Shown: positions 25,801 to 37,290 of the stretch, piece after piece
How positions within the stretch are numbered: position 1 is the stretch's first letter
Layout: each line of letters opens with the position of its first letter
Assembly (NCBI RefSeq): GCF_965363235.1
Contig: NC_134847.1
Span: 53,848,439 to 53,912,438 of the forward strand
From: Mytilus galloprovincialis
Lineage: Eukaryota > Mollusca > Bivalvia > Mytilida > Mytilidae
Direction of reading: 5' to 3'
Length of the DNA stretch: 64,000 bases
The notes under the pieces: generated by a model
What the model was told of the DNA's origin: nothing
Databases searched by the model: none
What the model saw: the letters and a program-made list of their open reading frames with translations, nothing else
Made by a program: the position numbers and the translations under genes

Positions 25801-28800
25801 AGTCCCGCAGGTTTTATTTGACCATGATCTCAATTGCACGGTTCATTGCACAGTGTTAAGTTTTTGTGTTTTGGTCTATTTTTCTTAAACTATAAGTAGT
25901 AGGTCAACTATATTTGTTGTATGGAAGCTTTGTTAGCTGTACATGTCTGCCTGGCATGGTTCATTTGACCTTGACCTCATTTTCATGGTTCATTGGTCTT
26001 TGTTTAGCTATCTTGGTTAATGTTAAGTTTATGTGATAGTTGTAATAAAGCTTTATACTTAGAACTATCAACATAATATCAATGATTAGTAAAGAAGGCG
26101 AGACATTTCAATGTTTGCACTCTTGTTGAACAAACAATAGGTGAACTTGGGTATTAAAATTTTATTGTCTTAATAACAATATCAATAAAGTTAAAAGTGG
26201 TTGATTGTCATTATTTTGTTTGAAATTTTTTAATACTTTATCTAATTAATAATTATTGTCAGGTGAAAACACAAAACAGCTTTGTAACTTAGGAAAGTAT
26301 ATACATTTCTCTTTAAATTAAGAAACAGTTTATTTTAATAAAATATATTTTGTACTAATGAAACTTCTGACGTCACCTCTTGTTTACTATGCATATTGTT
26401 TGTAATATTATGCCATATGTATACACTGTACATGTACTTGTTTGTACTGATGAGCCGTAAGGCTCAAAGTTAATGAAGAATAAAAATTAGAAAGCACATA
26501 TTATACACGAATTTATGAAAAACAAAATTTATTCAATTTGTCAATAAATGAAATCTGGTTTTAACTTCCATTTTGAATTAAGTGAGCTCATATATTTATG
26601 TGGACCATCAAGTAAAATTGGAATTAAATGTTTTCTACATTTGAATTTCAATGTAGTTATGTAAAAATATTGGTTAAAGTTATATGAAATTGGAGTTAAT
26701 ATCAGAAGTTTTCAATCAAGGAAAAAAATGCTTTCAAGGCATATTCTTGTATCATAAGAGCTCAATCTCACAACAAAATATTGGAGAGGCAATTTCCTAG
26801 GCCTTTAGTAAACTGTTAACAAAATAAAACACTTGGTTATACAAATTTGTTATACCATGTATACAGATGATACAATTTATCACATAAAACAAGGTCCCAT
26901 CATTGTGAATACCAGTTTCATGATTTTTCATTCAAGCTTTACATTTTCTTATTTTCATATTGTCTATCAAAAACTATTTTCATATATATACAAGATTTGT
27001 AATCAGCAAGTAATCATATGAATGTAATCTTAAAGTAATCTAAAAGTAATCATGATTACACCTGTTTTTTGCAATGTAATCAATTACATTATGATTACTT
27101 GTAATCATAAATGGCATAATTACTGATTACATAGGATTACACTGCAAAATGTAATCGAGTACAGCTGACTATGATTACTGATTACGATTACCCCATATCT
27201 GCTTTAAGGACAGTGGTAAGACAGCGATGATTACTAAGCCGAAGAAAGAGTCAAACAATGCTTTTATTGACTAAAGTTACAAGCTGCACCATGCATGAAA
27301 TGTGTATGTACAAGATATTGGACTCTTGACAATAAAATGTAACATAACTTCGTGCCAAATAAAACACAAGTACAACAATCAATGGCCATGTTATTGATCT
27401 CTTTTAAAATACGTAAAAGTATACACTCTAATATTACATGTAACTGCCACCTGATAATTAAAGTTTTCTGTTTATGTTCTTTCAGTGAAAAGCCTTTAGG
27501 ATTGAGGAACTCTCGAATTACAAACACAACATCACGATTAAGTCAACACATATTAGATCAGGAGGATAATTACCGTGACAGAAGATATGCAGAGTCACTA
27601 GGAGATCTTGCCAAAAGTTTGGAAAATACTAGCAAAAATGTAGACAGTACATTGCGAAGAAGTGTGACATTTTCTGGTCATCACTCACCTTACAGTTTGA
27701 GTCACAAAACTCCTTTAGAAGAAGAATATGACAGAATTGGAGACAGGAAGCTGTTTACCGAATCTTTTGGAGGTCTTCCTGTTGATGATGGTAAGGAATT
27801 GTGGTATACAAAACCTGTTCATTTAAGCCGTCAGGAATATTCATTATCGCCACGATATGGAGCATCCTCAAGGTCAAGGTCACCTCAAAAGAATAGTGGA
27901 ACGTTAGGTGCTGCTCTAGCCCTTCAAGATACAAGACAGCTTAATGATGATCAAAGAAATTATTCATTGAAATATAAGGATTCTAACGGATTGAAGTTTT
28001 TTCCTGTGACATTACAGGCCTCCTATGAACTTAGTGATTTAGATAGGAAGTTGGAAGAACTTGAAAACAAGCCACGACCTAGAACAGCAAAATCATATGT
28101 AAAGACTAGCTATGAGCCAAATAGTGTCAATTCTATGTACCTATTGGGTTCAGAGGCTCCTGCAACACGTAAGAATTAATCTTCTTTCTTTCTTTCAGTC
28201 TGTTTTTATCTACATACATGTACATGTACATCTAACTTTGGATGTAAATGTATAATGTAAATATTATTAACAAATTTGTTTCAATAGAAATAGCCACCCA
28301 GTCAGTCTACTAACTTCAATTGCACTCCATAAAATGAGAACTTATATTTTAGAAAGAAAAATAATTGCAATTTGTGATCAGAAGCTATTTAAGAAATAAT
28401 TCTTTCTTTTCCTGATAAATGAACATTTTAGCCCATTTTGTTTTAATAACAAAATAGTGCAGAATTATTCTTATAGAAATATTAGTCTTTAATAACTCTT
28501 ATACATATACATATATGTTGTAGGCAAGTCATCACCATTATACACATCTCCATTTGTATCTGACTTGGCATCACTTAGAATGGAGAGACTACGCATTGAG
28601 GAAGATAGATACTTAGAACTTAAAAGACTACAAGAGCTGGAGAGACTGAGGGGACCACATAAAAAATGGTAAGCAGTCAATCAAGGTGAAAATAAAAAAT
28701 AAAATGTGAAAACTTAAAGAGCAAATATGGTGATACAATTGTATAAAAATTGTTTCTCCCCATAATTTAATTATACACTTTAATTTCATTTTTCAAAACT

Positions 28801-31187
28801 GAACAAGGAATTATTATCTTGATACCTAACCAAGTTACAAAGATAATATTTTAAGGCGTTATATATTCAAGATATTATTTAGAAATCTACATTGTACATT
28901 TGTATGTCAGTGTTTTTATGAATATAGGAAACATATGATATCCAAGGTGATAGCTCCATAGTTTCTCAATTGGATATCAATTTTAACAACATCTAGTTCC
29001 TTTAAATGGATAAATAATTTTGAATAAGTGATGAAAAATTAATATATTAGTCCTATATTATAACTTGCATAAAAAGTAAATTTTTCTATCCTTTAATGAT
29101 TTTTTTTTTCGAAACAGAATAGATTGATATAATATTCACTTTTGTACATAAATATTTACATGATATAATTAATTAATTTGTGATGTCAAAACATTGGTAG
29201 TTAAAATATTCACCAAAAAATTACTGTTTTATGGTGGAACCTAACACTTTGATTGAAATTAATTTATGTCTCGTTTTAAAAGATTTTGACAATGGTTTTT
29301 CATAAATTTTTTGTAACTGAGAAACTTTAACCCTTTGACAAAATTATAAAAATTTCAAAATACTTGAACCACACACTATATAAAAAAAAAATCATTGGAT
29401 ATATAGCAGTTTAAACACTAATTTTGATCATTGAGAAGCTTAGTATTTTCTTAACAATAGAATGCATATATATGCCATTAAATCTTTCAGCTAATTTTTA
29501 CAGAGTTATCTCCCTGTAGTGTTATGTTCCACATTAACAACATAGATTTAGTACAATTACATAGGCATCACTTTTACCTTCTTAATAATTAATGTAGATA
29601 AATCAGACAAGAATTCTTAAAACAAAACTTCTTTTGATTTATTTGTTTTTCAGAAATTGACACAAAATGAATATGCTGATTCTGGTAAAAAGCATGTTAT
29701 TGTATAAAACAATATAAAACAGGCTATTATTTCAACTTGGAATTATTTTTAATTATGGAATTTGCACAATTTCTTGTTCTTAATTTTTTCTTTATAAATT
29801 CCATGTTTATTCTGTATCATAATGTTCTGTGCAGGGCACAACACTTTTTATTACAAAGAAGATAGCACATTTTCAATAGAATGTATTGTGCTGTGCACAA
29901 CACTATCTATACAAAATACATGTACGTTGTATATTCAAGTCCACCTAGAAAGTGTTATACACTGTTCAAATTATTGTAATACAGACAGAATAAATATTGA
30001 ATTTATTTTAAAATTTCAAGCATAAGAAATTATGCAAATTCCATAGTTAAAATAATTCCAAGTTGAAAGTTGAAATAATAGCCTGTAATAAGCATAATTT
30101 AATTTTCTAGTTAAATAAAGTTGCATGCTATTTCTTTTATATATATTATGTATGCTTGTATGCAGTTGAATATACTTTTTTTGTAATTGGTATTTACATT
30201 ATAGATAGAAGTTAATCTGAATTTATGATTTTATCAAATTGAAGTTGACATTCACACGAAAAATTGGGAGAGATACATGTACCATGTTGGAAATAAAAAA
30301 CACAAGTAAAAGAAAACAGACAACATTGTTGTAAAAAAAGATTAACAAACAACAGTCTACATAAAAATACACACAAATTCAAGATTTAGCAACAATTACT
30401 CCAAGAAAAAGGTTCCTTATCTAATCATGGTATCTGTTGAACAGAATTTCCAATGACAAAAAAAAGGTAGAAGATACCATCCCTGCGGACATTGAGAACT
30501 CATAAGTCAAAGATAACAAAACAGCACCATGGCAAAAATATAAAACAATGATAAAACCAACAAGTAAATAAACCTCATAGGAATTAATCCTACATGTATC
30601 TAAAACCAAGGGTGCTGTGAAATGAGTTAAAAGAAAATATTCATGCAATCACTTTTTATGTCCCACCTACAATAGTAGAGGGGCATTATGTTTTCTGGTC
30701 TGTGCATCCGTTCATCCGTCTGTTCGTTCGTCCGTCCGTCCGTTCTTCCCTCCATTCGTTCGTCCGTCTGTCCCACTTCAGGTTAAAGTTTTTAGTCAAG
30801 GTAGTTTTTGATGAAGTTGAAGTCCAATCGACTTCAAACTTAATACAAATGTTCCCTATGATATGATCTTTCTAATTTTTATGCCAAATTAGAGTTTTTA
30901 CCCCAATTTCACGGTCCACTGAACATGGAAAATGATAGTGCGAGTGGGGCATTCGTGTACTGAGGACACATTCTTGTTGGGCATGTTTACATAACAATAA
31001 TTTCAAGTGCAGGAATTTTTTTATTTGTAGGTATGAGTCAACGGGACCAGATTTCCATTACGAATCTCATAAAAATACAGAGATGATTAAAAGTGAGAAA
31101 CATTTTGATAAATTACTACAATACAAAGACGATTTAAACAGATCATCAGCAGAGTGTAGAAAGTCTTATGAGGCTATTTGTGTATGA
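22884..31187 (+). CDS. Unrecognised protein, four exons, charged C-terminal helix
   Basis: Predicted exons are 22884-22963, 27486-28168, 28524-28668 and 31031-31187. They join in phase to 1065 nt, or 354 residues plus stop. Exon 1 encodes MREFTRSQQFLNPDEDFVLHGQ; its donor (AG/GTCTTT) is weak, so the join to exon 2 is the least sure step. Exon 2 is rich in Ser, Arg and Asp and looks disordered, with an SRSRSPQ patch. Exon 3 gives a long charged helix (LRMERLRIEEDRYLELKRLQ) of coiled-coil type. Exon 4 has a WYES.GPDFHYESHKN motif followed by another helix. There is no signal peptide, membrane segment or enzyme motif. I do not recognise the family; a cytoskeletal or ciliary role is a guess only. 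A possible poly(A) signal AATAAA is at 31433. Intron 1 is filled by transposons. Confidence 0.7.
24072..24240. mobile_element. Fold-back (MITE-like) element with a long hairpin
   Basis: The arms are near-complementary over about 70 nt. TTGAATGCTCTTTTTTG..GGTGTAAAAGCGTTGAC on the left pairs with GTCAACGCTTTTACAACC..AAAAAGCATTCAA on the right. The two arms meet at GAAGCGCGGAAGCGCTTC. It lies in intron 1 of the gene at 22884. It has no coding capacity. Confidence 0.8.
24639..27209. mobile_element. Non-autonomous hAT-type transposon with 8-bp target duplication
   Basis: The 8-bp direct repeat CTTTAAGG at 24639-24646 and 27202-27209 flanks an element of 24647-27201. The ends are CAGGGATGGGGTCGATTAC and, reversed, CAGATATGGGGTAATCG, sharing CAG..ATGGGGT. 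Both subterminal regions are packed with TAATCGATTAC/TAATCATGATTAC words, as expected for transposase binding sites. An 8-bp duplication with CAG..CTG ends is the hAT signature. No transposase ORF is present. A second element is nested at 25223-26127. Confidence 0.88.
25223..26127. mobile_element. Pearl-like element nested in the hAT transposon
   Basis: It begins with a hairpin GTCGAGC-TGCAAC-TTTT-GTTGCA-GAAA-GCTCGAC (25223-25257), followed by GGCGGCGGCGTTAGC. It contains five diverged units of about 150 bp, marked by TGACCTTGACCTCATTTTCA at about 25397, 25548, 25672, 25820 and 25969. It ends GGCGAGACATTTCAATG..CACTCTTGTT. There is no ORF. Confidence 0.7.
29719..30086. mobile_element. Fold-back element of 368 bp, intron 3 of the unnamed gene
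   Basis: The left arm from ACAGGCTATTATTTCAACTT (29719) is repeated inverted, ending AAATAATAGCCTGT (30086). Similarity runs for about 100 nt per arm (TATGGAATTTGCA.AATTTCTT). The centre has two direct copies of GTGC..GCACAACACT. There is no coding capacity, and target duplications could not be fixed. Confidence 0.8.
30655..30979 (+). mobile_element. Short pearl-like element with a CGTC-type microsatellite
   Basis: It starts TATGTCCCACCTACAATAGTAGAGGGGC, then carries a GTTCGTCCGTCCGTCCG-type microsatellite (about 30720-30770) and a body with GAAGTCCAATCGACTTCAA. It ends GGGGCATTCGTGTACTGAGG..TTCTTGTT. This arrangement is a common bivalve dispersed repeat. It lies about 50 bp upstream of exon 4 of the unnamed gene. 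Confidence 0.6.
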
Positions 31188-32546
31188 ATAATGATTTTTA
31201 AATTAGTGTTTATAGAAAATATATGGCTGTTAGTGTAGTGACACAGAGATTTGATGTAGAGAAAACACAATATTGTAATGGCTTTCTATGAACCTTTATT
31301 TTTATTTTCAGAGCAATAGACATATTTTAATTTTTTTATGTATAGAATATTTACATAGTAAAAGATGTTAAATTTCACAGTGTTATTATATAAAGTCAGC
31401 TGAAGTTTAAGGGACTTACATGTTCACGTTTGAATAAACAGGGTTGCCATGTTACTCAAACAATAAGGGATCCCTAATACATACAGATAGTAGATCAGAC
31501 TTTTGAAGTTTTTTTTAAAAGTTTTTTTGACTAAGATGTATGCATGTTTAATGTTAATAGGATTCCAACTTACTTTTTTTGATAATTACTTGCAGTGAAG
31601 TAAGCAATGAGAAATGTACATGTACATTTCTTATCATTTTAGTTCATACAATGAATTAAACATGTATTTATTAGTTATTTCAATAATTGTATTTATTAAG
31701 TTACATGTATTTTGTCCAATAGTTTAACTATTATTAAGTTATTTTATCCAATAGTTTAACTATTGTAATTTTTCTTATTATGTAACAACTATATATTGTG
31801 TAGATGCACACAAGAACTTCCAATTTAAAAAAAAAGCAGGTCAACCCCACTTTTAAATTTCTCAGCAGCAACCTCAATCCCCCTTCTCATTCTTTGCAGT
31901 AAACTTTTTTTATTCCTTTTTATGCAATGAATTCACCATTTAAAACTTAGAACACTAACATTTAAATTTTGGCTTCTTTCTGTCCTTTGTATTAGTTAAG
32001 CTAAGAGTATGGATAAAAATCCATGGAGATAAAGTACATATTGAAATAGAAGTTATGGATGAAAACCATTTCAATCATGTGTACATGGTAGGTCAATGAT
32101 GATAGTTAAATTTTTATGAATAAAAGATGAGTTGGGTTTTAATCAGGAAGAGATGAACCCAAAGACAAAGACGACCAACAGACTTCTATATGTAGCATGC
32201 TACATACCATCTTCAAAAATAATTTGAACAAAGATATGTCTATACAATGAACTAGTACACATTTCTTTTAAGGCCAGCAGGAGTCCGCCTCCTAGTGCAG
32301 GATTTCTTGCTGTGTTGCAGACCCATTGGTGGCCTTCAGATATGTTTTTTTTCTCTTTGGTTGGGTTGTTGTATCTTTGCCACATTCCCCATTCCCATTC
32401 TCTATTTAATATGACATTTTAACTCTAAATGAATATATTAGACACAAACAATCAAAAGAATTAATAAAAATAAGATTTGTAAGAATATCACATATGACAA
32501 CCACAGACATGATGTTTTATGTATACCCCTGTGAAGAGGGTAATTT
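31188..32546. other. Intergenic region, 3' flank of the unnamed gene
   Basis: No gene was seen. It has the likely 3' UTR, a short direct repeat TCCAATAGTTTAACTATT at about 31715 and 31748, and at about 32338-32410 a mussel repeat phrase (GGGTTGTTGTATCTTTGCCACATTCC) that recurs inverted near 63655-63720. Confidence 0.5.
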
Positions 32547-33714
32547 TACACCTTTGACCTCCTTTTCTTCAGAATATAAATGATTTAGTTTCTTCAAGGT
32601 GGATTTAAAAAAAAATGCTACTTTCTTTGTTCTTTATTAGACACAATGCAAGCATACTGTTATTACAATATCTGATGACAGTAGTTCATGGATAAAATGA
32701 GATTGTTTTTTATGTACTTTATTGAAAATTATCATAAAAAAAGCTAATGCAATATGATGTATAATAAATGATCAAAGTGTCACTACTCCAAATAGTTGTA
32801 CATTTTTAAGTTTACAGAGAAAATGTTAGAAACTATGTTAAAGATGGTATATGTATGGTTTCATTTAAAAATGGTTTATTTAAAGATTGCATTGATGATG
32901 GTGTTTTTGGTTGAAATAATGGTTCAAATTTAAAAAAAAAAATGTAATTTTTAATTTTGATTGTGTTTGCCATAACATTTAGTGACTATATAACCAGTAT
33001 TGTCATGTATGTAAATATGTTAAGTATTATTTATTTTTACACAATTTTTGTATTTCTTAAATATTAATATTTAAATATGTGATACAGAGCTTTTAATATT
33101 ACAGCGTAATAAAGAAAATATACAAAGTTTTGTTTCGTTGCTAAATAAATTATTGTACGAAAATCAAGTAAATATATCAAAAAGGATAATTAGTCAAGGA
33201 TCTCTAAAACAGTTCTATTGAAACAATTCTGTTCTAGGTCCTTTTTGTTTTATACATTTATAGAGATAAGTCCAAATGAAAGTTGGATTGATCTGCCCAA
33301 ACCTACTATTTTGTGTTGGTTTCTATAGGACTTTTTACCAACATCTCTATAGGCCAATTAAGGTTAAGTTACAGGTTCACTTAGTTTCTCCATTCAAACT
33401 CTTCTGTCCTAAACACATTGGAGTTACCTTAGCATTTTGAAGGAACTTTTAATCAACATAATTCAAAATTTGCACAATGATTGGTAATGTGCAAATCTGT
33501 TTTGGGCATTTATGATTTGTGTTCTCATATGCATGCTGCTTTACATGTGTGGAACTTATTAAAAATATGTCCTTCAGCATTCTTTGAACCTTCACAGTTA
33601 TTGCACACAGAGCAAAACGAAACTGTTGTCTCACATGTGATCAAGTCACATAATGCAATACATAGGGGTTACAATAGATCCACAGAGACAGTGTAATCTA
33701 TTTGTATAAAGGTT

Positions 33715-35168
33715 TATAGTTAAGGATGTAGATGACCTGGATACTTCATACCTTGTATGCAGATACCTTATGTTATGAAGTTTTTCCTTAGTCAATAACC
33801 TCATTTTCATAGTACAGTGATTGCTTGATAAAAAATTGTCAAGTGAAATACTCACTTGTTATGAGTAATATGATAACTGTATTTGGTATGTGTGTCCTTG
33901 CAATGTGTACATGTCTTTCAGATATGGTTCATCTGACCTCAACCTCATTTCATGGATTATTAATCAAGGTTTAAGGTATGTTCTTTATCTCAGATACATA
34001 AAGCAAAACGCCAACAAATTTGGTGAATTGAGTAATTGTCATGTGTAAACGCCCAGATTTCATCTGATCTTAACCTCAGTTTTATGGTTCATTGGACAAT
34101 GTTAAGTTTTTGTATGGTATCTTTCTTAGATACAGTAAACCATAGGGCCACCACATTTTCCTAGTTCATTTGAAAATATATTTGGTTTTTGACGAGCCTT
34201 CGACTTGAGTGGAACATCAAGACATATTGATCCTACATTCCGTCCTTGGCGTCGTCATCGTAGTTTTTGAAATTTTAATAACTTTCTTAAACTATCCTGG
34301 ATTTCTACCAAACTTGGACACAAGCGTATTTATGATCATAAGATAGTATCCAGAAATAAATTAAAAAAATTAATCCTGTTTTCCCATATTTTACTTATTT
34401 TTCTGCCAGTTAATATTACATTCACTCTGTGTTCAAAGTTTTTAAAATTTTAAAATAACTTCCTTAAACTATCCTGGATTTCTACCATACATGAACAGAA
34501 GCTTGTTTATGATCATAAGACAGTATCCAGAAGTAAATTTTGTAAAAAAAATCCTGTTTTTCCGTTTATTACTTATAAATGACTTTGTTTTTCTACACAT
34601 TCACTCTGTGGTTAAAGTTTTTAGAACTTTAATAACATTCTTAAACTATCCTGGATTTCTACCAAACTTGGAAAAAAGCTTGTTTTTTATCAGTAGATGG
34701 TATGCAGAAGTAAATTTTGTAAAAAAAAATCATTTTTTCCTTTCTTACAAATGGACTTAGTTTTTCTGCCAGTGTAACACTACTTTCACTCTGTGGTTAG
34801 TTTTTTTTTTAAATTAAATAATTTTTAAAATCATGGATTTCTACCAAACTTGGACAGAAGCTTGTTTATGATCAAAAGCTAGTATCTAGAAGTAAATTTT
34901 GTATAAATATATTTCCTGTTTTTTCCGTTTTTTACTTATAAATGGACTTAGTTTTCTTCCTGTTTTAATTACAGCGCAGTTCAAGTTTATTTATTAGATT
35001 CATTAAGTAGGCGAGACACTTGGTTCCGTGGAACCCTCACATATTTTTGTGGTGTTGTCCTTTTCTTGGAAACTATAAGCAATAGGGCCACCATATTTAT
35101 TATGTTGTCTGGGCCATTGGCGTTGTGTGGATTGGTATTGTGCAAAAGTTTCTGTATGCCAGGTATAG
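33715..35168. mobile_element. Nested pearl-like elements in copy A
   Basis: An outer element, with words such as GACCTGGATACTTCATACC and TGACCTCAACCTCATTTCA, is interrupted at 34191-35040 by a second. The inner one opens GACGAGCCTTCGACTT; copy B keeps the fuller hairpin GTCGAGCCTTCGAC. It carries four diverged units of about 165 bp marked TATCCTGGATTTCTACCA, and closes GGCGAGACACTTGGTTCCGTGG. The outer element resumes with TTGGAAACTATAAGCAATAGGGCC. The same nesting is at about 43100-44530 in copy B. Confidence 0.65.
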
Positions 35169-35482
35169 TAAGGGAGCTACCATTTGATTTGTAGGGGGGG
35201 GGGGGGGGGGGGGGGGGGCTAGGATGAAAAATTTTGTTCTGCATTTTTTTTTAGCTGTAATCTCTGTCCTGCCTTTTTATTTTTCACTCTGTTCGGTCCT
35301 GCCTTTTTTTTTTTAGTATTCTGACTTTTTTTTACCTAAATTGTCGTCCTGACTTTTTTTTTTTGCAAGTGTCTCATCCTGCCTTTTTTTTACTCAAAAC
35401 TCCTGTCCTGCCTATTTTTTTTCAAATTTCATCCTAGCCCCCCCCCCCCCCCCCCCATAAAAATCAAATGGTAGCTCCCTAA
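35169..35482. mobile_element. PIF/Harbinger-like MITE with TAA target duplication
   Basis: The TIRs are GGGAGCTACCATTTGATTT at 35172 and its exact reverse complement ending at 35479. TAA flanks both sides (35169-35171 and 35480-35482). The empty site TAGTAATTG is seen in copy B at 44534-44536. Just inside the TIRs are a 25-nt G run (35194-35218) and a 19-nt C run (35438-35456). The middle repeats GTCCTGCCTTTTTTTT. There is no ORF. A 3-bp TWA duplication with GG..CC ends is the Harbinger signature. Confidence 0.88.
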
Positions 35483-35639
35483 TTGTGAGTGATGGTATGA
35501 CTTGATTTGAACTTTTTATCTCGTATATTATTTTCTGTTTCAGTGCATGGTGAAAACTGATTGTAATTGTTCGTTTAGTATGGTGACCTGTTGGTTGGTG
35601 CCAGTTATTTACTGGCAATCTTATTTTAGGGAAGCATTT

Positions 35640-37290
35640 TTTTTAAGCTGATGCCATCATCGTCATCGTCGTCTAATCGTCGTAAAATATCTCAAGAATC
35701 TTCTCTGAAACTATTGGGTCTAATACCTGCAAAATTTAACTGAATGTTCCTGAGAGTATCTTGTATATAAATTTTATCCGAAGTGTTTATCCATCAGCAA
35801 ACATAACCACCATGGGTAAAATAGAACAGGGTTCAGATTCAGTATTTGGCTTACGGTAGTTCTCAGAAACTAAAGCAGTTCGATCAAATCTGACAAGGGT
35901 AAACATGTTAAACATGTCAAGATCTATCAGCCATGAAATTGTTTGAAGAACCAAACAACCCATTGTTTTGTTGCTGCCACTGAATTGGTATACCGTAATG
36001 ATAAGAAAATTTTGTAGTTTTTATGTTTCTCTTGACGGAGTTGCTATTTCCGACTTAAAAATGTATTAGTTTGTGTTTAGGTCTATTTTGTGGTGAACCA
36101 CAAGTTGTAAGGTCAATGATATTTGGATTGCAGTTGTATAGGCATTGGCACATCTCATTTCCATGGAGATTATTTGGCCCTGCCCTATCAGTCATGGTTT
36201 ATTGACTTTAAAGCTTTTGCTTATTTTACATGTATTAGTTTGTGATTAGGTCAGTTCAAAGGGAACCATTAGTGGTAGGCCAATGTTAAGTGGTATTCAA
36301 GTGTATAAGCATTAGCACATCTCCTTTCCATGGAGATTATTTAGACCCGCCCCCTCAGTCATGGTCTATCGACTTTGAAACTTTTGCTTAGTACAGGGGC
36401 GGATGCAGGAATTTTCGAAAGGGGGGTGCTAACCCAGGGCACCCAGGGCAAAGGGGGGGGGGTGCAAAACATATGTCCCGATACAAATGCATTGATCGGC
36501 AAAAATAAAGGGGGGTGCGCACCCTCGGAACAACCCCCACCCCCCCCTTTGATCCGCCACTGTAGTATACATGAGTTAGTTTGTGATTTAGATCAGTTTA
36601 AGATGAACTGCTAATGTTAAGTCAATGATATTTGGTATGCATATTTATTGGCATTTGTAAGTATCGTTTTCATGGAGAATATATAGGTCGCCCCTTCTTC
36701 ATGGTACATTGACTTTGAAACTTTTATATAGTTACAAGTAAATGTTTGTGTTGAGGTTTATCGGGAACGACTTATATAATAAGTCAATGATATTTGGTAT
36801 GTAGTTGTATTAGCATTAGCACACCTCATTTACATGGAGATTGTTTAGTTATGTACATCAGTCATAGTTCATTGACTTTGAATATTTGCCTTACTTATGT
36901 AACATGTTAAGTATTGCTGTTTTAATGTCAACATTTACAAAATCAAAATAACAAAAAAAGCTATCATATCTCTGTGATAACAAGTTTTGGTTATTATCTT
37001 TTATATTATTGAAGATGAAGATAAACTGTAAACAGCAAAAATGTTCAGTAAAGTAAGATCTACAAAAAGTTAATACAACCAAAATTGTCAATTGACACTT
37101 TTATAAAAAGAAGATATTGCCCCTTAGAGACAATTTAACATACAATTTATTCATGCACCGTGTTTGCTAGTATATAAAAACTTTCTCCTCTGAAACTACT
37201 AGGCCTCAAGCTTCTAAACTTTAATTGCATGCTCCTTAGGATAAATGGTTTATAAATTGTATCTGAACTTTTGATTCATTATTTGAACGA
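35640..37290. repeat. Relic of the 500-bp-unit element interrupted by a four-unit array
   Basis: About 35650-36045 and 36905-37290 match successive parts of the 500-bp unit seen at 54751-55750 (TTCTCTGAAACTA.TGGGTC, CAGCAAACATAACC, GATAAACTGTAAACAGCAA). Between them, about 36050-36900 is a separate array of about four units of roughly 175 bp, marked TTAGTTTGTGATTAGGTC and CCATGGAGATTATTT. So one array element sits inside another. The counterpart in copy B is about 44690-45550 plus 50443-51090. Confidence 0.6.
36389..36567. mobile_element. Small TIR element with 5-bp target duplication
   Basis: The element is 36394-36562 (169 bp). Its ends are CAGGGGCGGATGCAG and, reversed, CAGTGGCGGATCAAAG. 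TAGTA flanks it at 36389-36393 and 36563-36567. The empty site GCTTAGTATACATGAG is present in copy B at about 45468-45483. G-rich and C-rich inner segments can pair. The ends look hAT-like, but the 5-bp duplication is short for hAT, so the superfamily is open. Confidence 0.8.

Noticed and set aside
33449..33855. Small ORFs identical in copies A and B
   Set aside because: Identity simply reflects the recent duplication; no start context, splice sites or family resemblance support them.
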